A stretch of DNA of 38,821 bases from Plicaturopsis crispa FD-325 SS-3 (lineage: Eukaryota; Basidiomycota; Agaricomycetes; Amylocorticiales; Amylocorticiaceae): assembly GCA_000827205.1 (NCBI GenBank), contig KN832572.1, forward strand, positions 191,640 to 230,460, written 5' to 3'. The notes below the pieces were generated by a model. That model saw nothing but the letters and a program-made list of their open reading frames with translations, searched no databases and was not told where the DNA came from. This document shows, piece after piece, positions 21,652-31,500 of this stretch. The position numbers and the translations under genes are program-made. Numbering within the stretch: the stretch's first letter is position 1; the number at the start of each line of letters is the position of its first letter.

Positions 21652-21999
21652 GGCCGAGACGCCTGGATAGCATCGGTACGCCGAGCATTGGGCTTGCAAT
21701 GCGTTTTCTACACGAGCCGTGGGTGTTGGCCGGGACCTAGAATCAATGGCAAGCTTCGCTGGGGCACTCGGTGACGGCGACCATGATATCGATGGTCTCA
21801 TTGATGCTGTAATCCACTCAATCTCCTATCGCCCCCATCTGTCGGTCGTCAGAGAAAACACGAACACGACGTTTCTCACAGGCTTGTGCGTGAATGTGAA
21901 CGGGATTCCCTTTTACACTGTTCAAATGAAATGGCGACACTCGCGCATGCCGTTTTTTGGTATTCATAAAACTGCCATATGAACATCTTCGACATGAAT
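21652..21999. other. Intergenic, convergent 3' ends of the CBP6-like gene and NOC2
   Basis: A 348-bp gap between facing stop codons, expected to hold two 3' UTRs. An 87-codon plus-strand frame at 21719-21982 has no recognisable motif and is not called. Confidence 0.5.
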
Positions 22000-24747
22000 C
22001 TAGTCCTCTAGAATCTCATCCTCTCCATGCCGTGCCTGCACAGAAAAAGAAAACGGGGTGTTAATCGGGGAATCCATCCGAACAGCACGATGGAACAGAC
22101 CTTTTCCACTAACTTGCGCCGTTTCTCCCGTGTCTTCCGTTGCACCTTCACGTACTTTCCCATCGGCGAGTCTTCGACTTTGAGCGCAACTTGCCAGTCG
22201 TCGACTTCGCTCAGCTTCCCCGGCGCAAATGTGACGGTACTGCGCTTCTGCTCCACCCACCGTGCGCTGTCTTCGATGCGCTCAACGAGGCCCTTCACGG
22301 CGCCGACGTCTTTTCCTAGGGAGTTTGAGGATGCTTTGGCTGTTTTGACGGCCTTGCGAAGCATGACGACGAGCGGCACTGTGATCTCAGGGAACGCAAT
22401 GCTGGCTTGCACGGATCTAGTGGCGAGCCATTCCGCGAGAAGAAACGACGACTCTTCGACGAGCCCCTCGGCGTATACACGAGTCTTGAGATACTGCTGT
22501 GGGGCACGGATCTGGACCTCGAAGTCGAGCGGCCGGAGGGTGGACGCCTTGGGCCTGGTGGAAGGCGCGAGCGTGGAGGTGATGATCGGGAGAATGTACG
22601 GTGGGATAGGAATGTATGTCTGGGTGTGCTTTGCTACGTGGATAAGGGACCGAATTATGTGTAGGTGGAATGGATATGACCGAGAATTCGATATTAACCT
22701 GGGAAGGGGCGGTACCAATTCATCAGCGGCGAGAAAAACATGGATAACACTGAGGGTCACATCCTGAGCTTACTTGATTGCCCCAAGGCTGACTTGCACC
22801 AGAGGATAGATTAATGGCTTTAGATCGCTCTCTTCCCCGCCTCGTTCCTTCTGTGCCTCCGTGTCACAGGCTCGGCCAAGGACGATGGACCAAAAGTCTA
22901 CGCAGTGTACGTATTGCCAATTGTAGACCTGCTTGTACGCCTCCTATCATAGCAAGGGGAATGTCGGGATACGAAACAACATAACGGACAAGCGGATACA
23001 CGGACCTTTGTCTTCACTTTCATACTATTTCTCAGATGAATAGCTAGCTGTCTGACATATCCAAACGCGTGTTGGTACGCAGTTGCGTGGTCCAGACAGA
23101 ATATCTCGGACGCCGAGTTTTTCATCAGATTTATGGACGGTAAATTGTGTGCGCTTGTGGATTTGCAGGCGCGTACCAGAGAAAGATACGTCCCCTACAG
23201 TAGATGATCGTCGCGTCAGTTGCGGACAAAAACAAACGGTTGAACGCACCTTGAGAACCATATCCATTATTGATTCGTCGCTAGACGAAGCAAGTCGCCG
23301 TATCGCGAGGAATGCCGCTATTCGGATATTGTCCTCCGCTGAGGACCAGAGTTCCAAGCATTTCTATAGCAGCAAGGATGAGTTTTAGGCCCCATGTTTT
23401 CTAATCGGACTTACCTTAAGATATAGCTTCACGGCTTTCCGGCTGGTGACGATATACGGTATTATTTTGGCGCTTTCGGTAACAGCCAATTCCATGGTGT
23501 CGTTGTCCGTAAGCTGTGATAGTATGTGTATAACATTATGGAAATAGGATAAAACTATCTTCTGTAGAGTCTTTTGCTTGGGTGACTGCGAAGGCCCTTT
23601 GCTACAACGCGCAGTCAGATATCTGATCGGAAGGGATAGAGTATCAGGAAGGACTTACAATTTACCGTCAGCCAGGGTCTTGTATGGGACGTGGTGTTCT
23701 AGAATGACTGGTGTATATTTGAGGGTCGTTCGGACGAGCTTGTTGTACACTTTTTGCCGAGTCAATAAGTTGGGCTCTCAGGAATGTAAGGTAAAGAAAA
23801 TTCACCCGCAGAGCTATCGATTGTCCACGCCAGAACTTGCCCGTCTTCGTTCATATGCGCCGCAGACCGGAAGGCCAGTAATAGTTTTCGTAGTGCTCGT
23901 AGCGAACGTTGCTATAAAAATGAGTTAGCCTTACAAAATTATCGCCAACAACGGCGCACAAACCTCCAAAAGCGCTTTTTGCCATTTCTTGAGCACCGCT
24001 GTTGTGAGGATTGGCGTCACGTCTTCTTCCTCCATTGTCTCATCCTCTTCTGCGCCTTCTTGCTCGTCGTTGCTGTCGTCATCTTGCGCGCCAGCAGTCT
24101 CCAGATTGAAATCTAGCAATTCGCGGTCATTTTCTTGGAGATATTTATAAAACTCGGGATCTTTCTCGGCGAGTTTGGATAATTCCACGAGATGTGCCTC
24201 TCCGTCTGTGGAAAGAAATGAGTGCATGTCGTATAAGTTAATGGGTATTCTATACCGTCAAGATCGTCTACCGAGGCAAACGACTGGTTGTCGTCGTCGT
24301 CTTCTCCGCCCTCATCGTCCGACGCCTCTCCCTCGGAGCCCATGTCCTAAGAGGCTGTAAGTGACCACAAATCACGAAGTAGAACATCGCGGAACGGACC
24401 TCATCATCGTCCTCTTCATCCATGAACCCTCCGCCCAAGATGTCATCTACAGACATCCCCTTGCCCTTCACGCTTTTCCAGGCTTAGAATAAGTATACAA
24501 TGACACGCATTGACCGCTGAAACACGCACCCTTTGGCACCCTTCCTCGGTTCTGCATCCTCCTCCTCATCCTCGTCGTCGTCTTCGTCGTTATTGACAGC
24601 CTTATGTTTCCCTTTCGAATCCTTGACCGATTTTTTGCCCTGGACTTTCCGCTTAATCTGCTGGTGCTTCTGCCGCGCCTGAATTTGTTTTTTGAGCTGA
24701 CCGCTCGCCGCGAATTTGCGCGTCGCTTTGGTCGCTTTCTTGCCCAT
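22000..24747 (-). CDS. NOC2: Nucleolar complex protein 2 (NOC2/Rebelote, 704 aa)
   Basis: Twelve exons on the minus strand: 24747-24530, 24472-24400, 24346-24256, 24205-23964, 23911-23806, 23749-23659, 23601-23415, 23363-23250, 23194-23006, 22943-22774, 22698-22101 and 22035-22000. The 704-residue protein has a Lys-rich N-terminus ([17 protein letters not shown]..), acidic stretches ([11 protein letters not shown], about 60-70; [14 protein letters not shown] later), then the helical NOC2 core. That core includes [51 protein letters not shown] and [12 protein letters not shown], and the protein ends GEDEILED. Noc2 pairs with Noc1 and Noc3 to move pre-60S ribosomal particles from nucleolus to nucleoplasm. 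The start codon is 300 bp from the divergent METTL14-like gene. Confidence 0.94.
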
Positions 24748-25047
24748 TGCGTCTGGCGGTGCGGGCGTCCGTCTGGAAAGTAGATACAGGGAATTTAGGA
24801 GCAGGGCTTGAGCTGAACGCGATCGCCGAGAATTTTGCGAAGACAGCGATAACCTCTTTGGGCGGACTCCCCTGAGTCACAATTGCGGGGGTTCTCGCCG
24901 TGCGCATTTCCATGTCTAATTCTCTTTCCACTGCTAATAGTTCTCCAGCCTTTCTCCGCGCACACATATACTGTCGAGGAAAGCGAAAGCTGTTTGAACA
25001 AAGACTACGAGGAAAACATTGGACTTGACCAAGGAATATCTCGATAA
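24748..25047. promoter_or_regulatory. Bidirectional promoter, NOC2 / METTL14-like
   Basis: A 300-bp spacer between divergent start codons. It contains TGAGTCA at 24873-24879, the consensus for Gcn4/Cpc1-type bZIP factors, and an ATTGG (inverted CCAAT) at 25018-25022. No TATA box is obvious. Shared regulation is inferred. Confidence 0.5.
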
Positions 25048-27082
25048 ATGGCGACGACGGCAACGGAAGTCATCAACTCCGCAGACAGCCTGCTTTCCGC
25101 GCACTCTGCACTACTTTCCCGTGTCAGGGCCTCTCAACGACTACACCGACGGCAACTGAAAGCGTTACCGTCTCCTCCAGAAGAAATTACGCGTCTACCT
25201 CTGTTATCTTCCGCTCCTGCCTCGCGATCTCCCTCGCCACAGTCCTCGCCCTTGATCGCCCCGAAGGCGAAACCCAATCGCGCCGATTTACCCCCTGCAA
25301 AGCGGGCACGAGTAGCACGATACAATAACTATATTCCAGAGGAGGAAACCATACGCAATGACTACTCACAGCGCTACGTCGACGGCGGGGAGTGGCCGCA
25401 AAACTGGGTGCTTGGCGCGGAGCCAGAGCATCGATTCGAGGAGTGAGTGAACCCGACGCTCCCTCATACGGCACAGTCCATTAATGGACGGTAAGATATC
25501 CCAAACAGCAGCGTCTGCTGAACCTCAAAAAGACGTCTGTGACCATCCATGCGCTGCCCCCTTCTTACCTTCCATTTCAGCAGCTCCCTTCCATCCATCC
25601 CTGTAAATTCGACGCTATACTCATCGACCCACCATTTTCCTCGTCTTTCGGCTGGGAGCAGCTGCAAGAAATTCCAATACCGGCGCTCGCTGCAGACCCG
25701 TCTTTCGTCTTTTTGTGGGTCGGCAGCGGCGCCGGTGAGGGCCTCGAGCGGGGACGAGATATCTTAGCAAAGTGGGGTTACAGGCGATGCGAGGATGTTG
25801 TCTGGGTCAAGACGAACAACACGTCCAACCAAGGCCCTGGCGTGAGTACGCAGACACAAACGTTGGATAGTTTGCCTGAAACGCGCCCTATAGACAGACC
25901 CGCCGACAACATCGTTACTGACACGGACAAAACAACATTGCTTGATCGGCATACGTGGTACCGTTCGCCGGTCAACGGATAGTTGGTTCGTACATTGCAA
26001 CGTTGGTACGAAAAAATTCATAGCAGTTCACTGAATGTCCTCCGTATCTAATTAACGCACGAACTCTGAAAGATACGGATGTAATCATATGGGAGGGTGA
26101 CGCGACGGACCCAACCCGGAAGCCGCCAGAGATGTACACGCTCATCGAAAACTTCTGTCTCGGCACGCGGCGCCTCGAAATATTTGGACGAGCGCGGTCA
26201 TCGCTACGGCGCGGATGGGTGACTGTACTAGCCGAAGGCGAAGAGGAGCGCATAAGCTCGGGATTGGGCATGGATGTGGATGGCGACTACGCGCCCTGGG
26301 ATAAAGACAGCTGGGAGAACGGGATCCGGGAGCTGGCGAATGGTGGTAAATGCGTTGTGCCGATGACGCCAGAGATCGATGCCCTCCGTCCAAAATCGCC
26401 ATTCCGAGGCGGGTCGACGAATAATAACGGCGGTGGAAACATGGGCATGGGACGAGGCAGCGGCGGCTTCAATCCGAATCCAAGAGGAGGTGGTTTTATG
26501 GGCGGTCCGCAGAGCATGATGGTACAGCCGATGGGCATGGTGGGCGGGGGCGGAATGGGCGCGGTCGGTGGGGGTGGAATGGGCGGAATGGGAGGTAGCG
26601 GTGGGATGAATGCGCCTGGCGTAGCGATGAACATGGGCATGGGCGGCCCGCAGTCGCATTTTGGGGAGTGGCAGGGAGGGATGAATATGATGGGTGGGAT
26701 GGGAGGTATGATGATGAATGGGCAGATGGGCATGCCTTTCGGCGGCTCCACCGGTGGCGGAGGCGGATTCCAGGGCGGTCAAGGGATGCTTCGCCCGCAA
26801 GGCATGATGCAGAATCAAGGCATGCTGCCAAACCCAGGAATGCAGCAAGCTATGATGCAGAATCCGCAGGGCATGATGCCGGGCGGGTTTGGCGGTGGCG
26901 GCGGATTCAACGGGCGCGGTGGAAATATGGGAATGGGAGTTGGCATGGGCATGGGTATGCCTTGGATGGGCGACGGTCAAGCACAGGGTCAAGGGGCGAT
27001 GTGGGACGGAAGTCAAGGAGGCATGTGGGATGAAAATGGCGTACCGATGAACATGGGGCAATGGGGAGGATCAGGGTACTGA
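25048..27082 (+). CDS. METTL14-like MT-A70 protein with Met/Gly-rich tail (620 aa)
   Basis: Exons 25048-25442, 25496-25841, 25894-26005 and 26073-27082 encode 620 residues. The MT-A70 domain shows the METTL14 signature: [18 protein letters not shown] and RFEEYPK before the fold, [10 protein letters not shown] (176-179 DPPF), [44 protein letters not shown] and [16 protein letters not shown]14 proteins partner METTL3-type catalytic subunits to install m6A in mRNA. The animal protein has EPPL and is non-catalytic, so DPPF here is notable. Residues from about 395 to the end are low complexity, dominated by Gly, Met, Asn and Gln with a few RG dipeptides, and probably disordered and RNA-binding. 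The N-terminal 130 residues are Ser/Pro/Arg rich. Confidence 0.9.
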
Positions 27083-27138
27083 TGTTTTCGTTGACTTTTT
27101 CCATGTTGTATCACCGTCTGAAATCCATACCGCATGCC

Positions 27139-27144
27139 AATAAA
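27139..27144 (+). terminator. Candidate polyadenylation signal of the METTL14-like gene
   Basis: AATAAA lies 57 nt after the stop codon on the same strand. Fungal poly(A) signals are loose, so this is suggestive only. Confidence 0.4.
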
Positions 27145-27266
27145 TAGAGGATCTCTGGATATATCGATCCACAGTGGTCTACGCCTAGGAGCCAATACAT
27201 GATATCTTCCAATCGTCTCCACGCACCTCTCCCGCTCCCCGTCCTCCGTCATGTACACGGTCACGA

Positions 27267-28281
27267 TCAAATGGGCAGTAACGAACCAGCGCCGCGAAGT
27301 GCGGCCTGCCCTCCGTATCGTAACGTTGTAGTACCTCCGGGGAAGTACGCAAGAACGTATGACACTGAAGCCGCGAAAGATCAGAATCAAGTCACACAAT
27401 GCATAAGCGGGTGTGTTACCGAGAGCTACGATCTATGGCAAGCAATAAGCAATACGAATTTCGAGGGAAAGAGATAGGCCTACTTGGACTATGGCGGATA
27501 TGATGGATCCGAGGTACGAATGAGCCTGTGTGATATTGTTACACGGTGCATTTATAAGAGATGTAGAATGGACGGACCCCGAGAGAGAACCACAAAGTTA
27601 GGGTCAAGCTCCCAATGTACACGATTGAAAACGGAAGCCGTTCCGTCGAGACAAGGTGTTTCAAGTGATTTATAGGGCCAATGAGCACGGAAAACCTGTA
27701 TGATATTTGTTTCGACGGGTTGGAGAATAGACACGGTGGATATACGTACCCAAACATAACGAGTAGGCTCCCCAGACTAATCGTATCACTTGTCAGAACG
27801 ATAGAGCTATGTGTTTGCATGCAAGAGAAGCACACCTAAATGCAAGCGCGAATTTGCGCGGACGGATGGCAAGTAAAGGTAGGGTCAAGACTAGATTGCC
27901 ATTATACGTTTAGACGACTTGGAAGTAGAATCAAAGGTGCACGTACATGCCACGAAAAAGCATACGGCTGCTCCCAGCAGACAGCCGCCAAACCCTAACA
28001 GTCTGGAATTGCGCGGTGACGTGTTTAGTAGGTGTTGTGCGCAGCTAATTACGCGACATAACGCACCTCTCCCATCGTGACAACGCAAACCATGCCTCTT
28101 CATCGTTGGACCGTTCGCTAGATCGTAAGGGAACGTAGTCTCCAGCAATGCTGTTGTAAAACCTGGAGAAATGGTTGCCCTGCGGAGGCGGAGGTGCTGA
28201 GTCGTTGTTAGACCCCCTTGCCCAACGAAACTGGGATAGATTGGCCTGGAAAGACTGCTCGGAGGATGGTTGCGGCGCCAT
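27267..28281 (-). CDS. SFT2: SFT2 family Golgi vesicle-transport protein (211 aa)
   Basis: Eight exons on the minus strand: 28281-28067, 28002-27947, 27890-27836, 27788-27750, 27695-27578, 27525-27484, 27432-27420 and 27364-27267. The 211-residue protein has about 70 polar residues, then four membrane segments: LLGFGGCLLGAAVCFFVAF, the SLGSLLVMFGFSVLI region, IVYIGSLTLTLWFSLG and VQIVALVSYVLAYFPGG. It ends in the family motif FPGGTTTLRYGG. Sft2 is a tetraspanning Golgi protein that supports fusion of endosome-derived vesicles with the Golgi. The model starts at ATG 28281 (MAPQPSSEQ). One exon is 13 nt. It is convergent with the METTL14-like gene (184 bp) and divergent from NUP192. Confidence 0.93.
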
Positions 28282-28564
28282 GACGGGATTCAAATGCGAA
28301 CAGGAGACAAACGGGAATTAATGGTCAGATAAATGGGCGAAGAAGGCAAGGAGCAACTTGCGAGTGCCGAGGGGACTTCACAGTATATTGAATTAATTAA
28401 TTCAAACATGTTTGCACTGCTAATCCGGGGCTGCGCTGTTTCCCACGCTCTTTGAATATTGCTTCAAATAAATAAATAATTTGAACGCGACGCGTTTTGC
28501 AGGCGGTTTGGCTCAGGTTTGGCTCTTCACGGCGGTCGTCGAGGACGACGACGACGAACAACAA
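28282..28564. promoter_or_regulatory. Bidirectional promoter, SFT2 / NUP192
   Basis: A 283-bp spacer between divergent starts. It holds a perfect 18-bp palindrome (TTGAATTAATTAATTCAA, 28388-28405), an A/T-rich ATAAATAAATAATTT run (about 28468-28482) and ACGCGT at 28490-28495, the MluI cell-cycle box bound by MBF-type factors in yeast. Function is inferred from consensus only. Confidence 0.5.
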
Positions 28565-31500
28565 ATGGAGTCTATATCACGCCTACGCACGGCCCTTCTC
28601 ACGTCTCTGAATCCTCGCGGTCCTCATCATGGAGAAAAGGAGCTTTTCGACGAGCTCATGGTCCACACGCCGCGTCTCCTCGCCTTGTTCGACGTCGGGC
28701 CTCGCAGCCAGCAGGAGCAACGCGAGATCGAGTCCGGTGAGCACACAGGTGCACTGCGTGGCTGATGTATCTCATGTACTTCCAGGAAAAACGGTCGTTC
28801 ATGGCAAGAGCCTCGCCGTGAATGCTGATTTCGCGCGCCAAGTTGTATTTCTATCTCAGCAACTCGATTGTTCCGAACGATATGCGGCCGAAGTTTTGCA
28901 TACAGTTATGACAGAAAATCCCAACATCAACGTCGCAGCGGGCGTCGAAGCCGCCATCATCGAGTTCCACCACAGACGCCGCTGCCTCGTCGATTGTCTG
29001 CGCTATTTGTTCGAGGCAGCAGAAGCAGCAGAGGCACCGGAGGCGCAGCCAATGTATGCGCGCATAGACGCTTACGTGCGGAAGCAGCTCATCCCGGGAG
29101 CTTCGGTCGCAGGCGGAGAGGTCACGCTCGCGCACAGGATATTCAGAGAGATCGACGTAGTGGGGAACGCGATCACCACAACGCAGAACGCGCGTCAAAA
29201 CGCGGGAAGCAATACAGCGCAAGGTGAGTATCTTCAATATCTTTCCCGTAACCTTCTCTCATACATGTCCGCAGGCGGCCTGGGCTACGATATCCTCACC
29301 GCCAGGATCGACTCCCTCAAGTACGAACGCCGCTATCTAGCGTACGCATTATTCCTGATATCGCGTCTCGGATATCTCTCTCCGAACGACATCCAAAAAC
29401 TAGTGGACTGGCTAGCCGCCACTCCAAATCACCCAATGACATACCACATCCTTGCTGCCGCGCTCGCCGCTTTCGATCCCGCGCACCCAGACACGAACGG
29501 TGGCGCCCTACGACATGCCCTTGCGAAGGATACCAAAACTACCGCATATATGACCAAAACACTCTCCCCCACGTCTACCGCTTGGAAGGACCCCGGGCTG
29601 AAAGCCGTCGTGCTTTTGAAATGGACTCTCTTCCTCACGGAGGCGCGCCACCGTGACCCGACATTAGAGCATCGGGACGGGTTCAAGACGGAAGAACTTG
29701 AGACGCAGGTTTGGAACGCAGTGCAAGGGGGCGCATTCACATATCTTGCAATTGCCGTATACCAGTTTCAACGGCAGCGGGGCATCGCGCCGCCTGCCTT
29801 ACTTGCGGACCACATACCCGAACCACAGCACGACCTCGCAAGTGACGAGCTCAAGTTAGCCATACTATCGGCCTGCGAAACACTTATACGCTCGCTGATA
29901 ACGCACGCTTCCTCGGAGTTACGCAAAATCAAGCAGCGACAGGAAGACCTTGTCTTAGCTAGCGCACGGACAGACCGGACACGAATGTTCCGCTCGGCTA
30001 CCCCCGCCCCAGAGGCAACCGCTCAGCCCCGCAGCGACATTGCCATGCTTTATTGCTTCATCGGTATTACATACTCCAGCCTCCCCATCGAGCGAGCACT
30101 GCAGTTCTGGGGGTCAGGGCCACAATCTGACGTCAGTCGCATGTCGTATCTCGAATACATCGAGACCACTGCTGGTAAACTTCCCGCGTTTCTGCAGTGG
30201 GCAGTTTGGTCGACCCAGGCTCGAGATGTCGACATGTCTATGGCCTTGTACGACATGCTGGCTGGCTTAGCCAAGGGCCAGCAGTGTAGCGAGCTCGCAT
30301 ACAACTTCCTTGCCAGAGGAGGCGGAGAAGTCATTGCTGGAAGCATGCTGCCTTCGTCTTCTACTACCGGAGTGCCTGCCATATCGTGGACATCAATTTT
30401 CGGGCTGTTGGAATCGTGGGCGGGCGCAGCGGCGAACCCTCGGGCACACCAGGCTCATGCTCAGCAGACGTTCGCTGGCTCAGCCTCGCAGCACCAGCAA
30501 CAGCAATTCATGCTCGGCCCCAAAGATGTCCTTCTCGCACAGTCGTTCTTACGACTACTCTCAACTGTGGTCAGCTACTCTGTTGCCGTTCGGGTCGCTA
30601 TCTCTGGACATGCTCATTTCCGTGCCATCCCAACCCTGGTGTCGCTCATCCCGCTCGGTGTGCCGCTCGAACTCAAGGGTGCACTCTTTGAGACGTTGGC
30701 TGCGTTTTGCGAACCGGGCGCCGGTGCACCCGGCGTAGAAATTTGTAAAGCCGTGTGGACACTCATGGAGAGGCTGGAAGTGATAAATGTCCGCACAACA
30801 TCGAAAGGATTGCTTCCGCCCATCAAGGGCGTAGAAATGGAGCTCGAGGAAGTCGAGGCCGTGTACAAGATGTATCCCGCCACCATCCCTTTCTTGAAAC
30901 TCCTCAGCACGCTCATACACACGCCCAAACGCATCCCTTTGAAAGGTCGCGTAGCAGATACGGAGCCCATCAACACTACACCGGAAGGTCTTGGACAGCC
31001 ATACAGGCTCCCAGGAATTGGGCCCTTCGTGCAATTTGTCGTCGACAACGTCTTCGCTAAGATACCGAGCAGGGAATACCTTCGTCCTTCGGATAGATGG
31101 CAAACGAACGATCTGTGCCTTTGCTTTATTGAGCGTGCATTGGCAAGTTACGACCTGGAGTCCCTTGTGTCCACTGCGGACGATGCACAGTTAAAGAGCG
31201 AGGTCATCGTTCCGCTTTTAGTGCACCCGGGCTACGACCTTGTGAAACGGCTGTTGACTGCGACGCCCCTGCAGGCGAGCATTTTGTCCTACGTTGTGGA
31301 CGGAGTCGAAGGGTTCGACAAGGGGTTCGCCGAAGAGGAACACTTTTTCGAGAGCACCATAGTACGCGTCCTCCGGATCGTTCAGCGCCTGTTGGACATC
31401 CAGGATATCTTCATCGACGTTCTCATCCCGCTGCTTTCAGAGTTCGATAGCGCCCCCCTCGTTGGTACCATCTATTCCCGCTCCTACTTCACTCGATTCG

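Noticed and set aside
22027-22767. 246-codon plus-strand frame
   Set aside because: It is antisense to the long exon of NOC2, whose sense frame has clear family motifs.
23006-23194. Suspected frameshift in NOC2 near the conserved [10 protein letters not shown] segment
   Set aside because: A careful re-read of the reverse complement shows one continuous frame through the exon; the apparent shift was a reading slip.
26228-27061. 277-codon and 154-codon minus-strand frames rich in His, Ala and Pro
   Set aside because: They are antisense to the Gly/Met-rich tail of the METTL14-like gene; low-complexity G-rich codons produce stop-free antisense frames.
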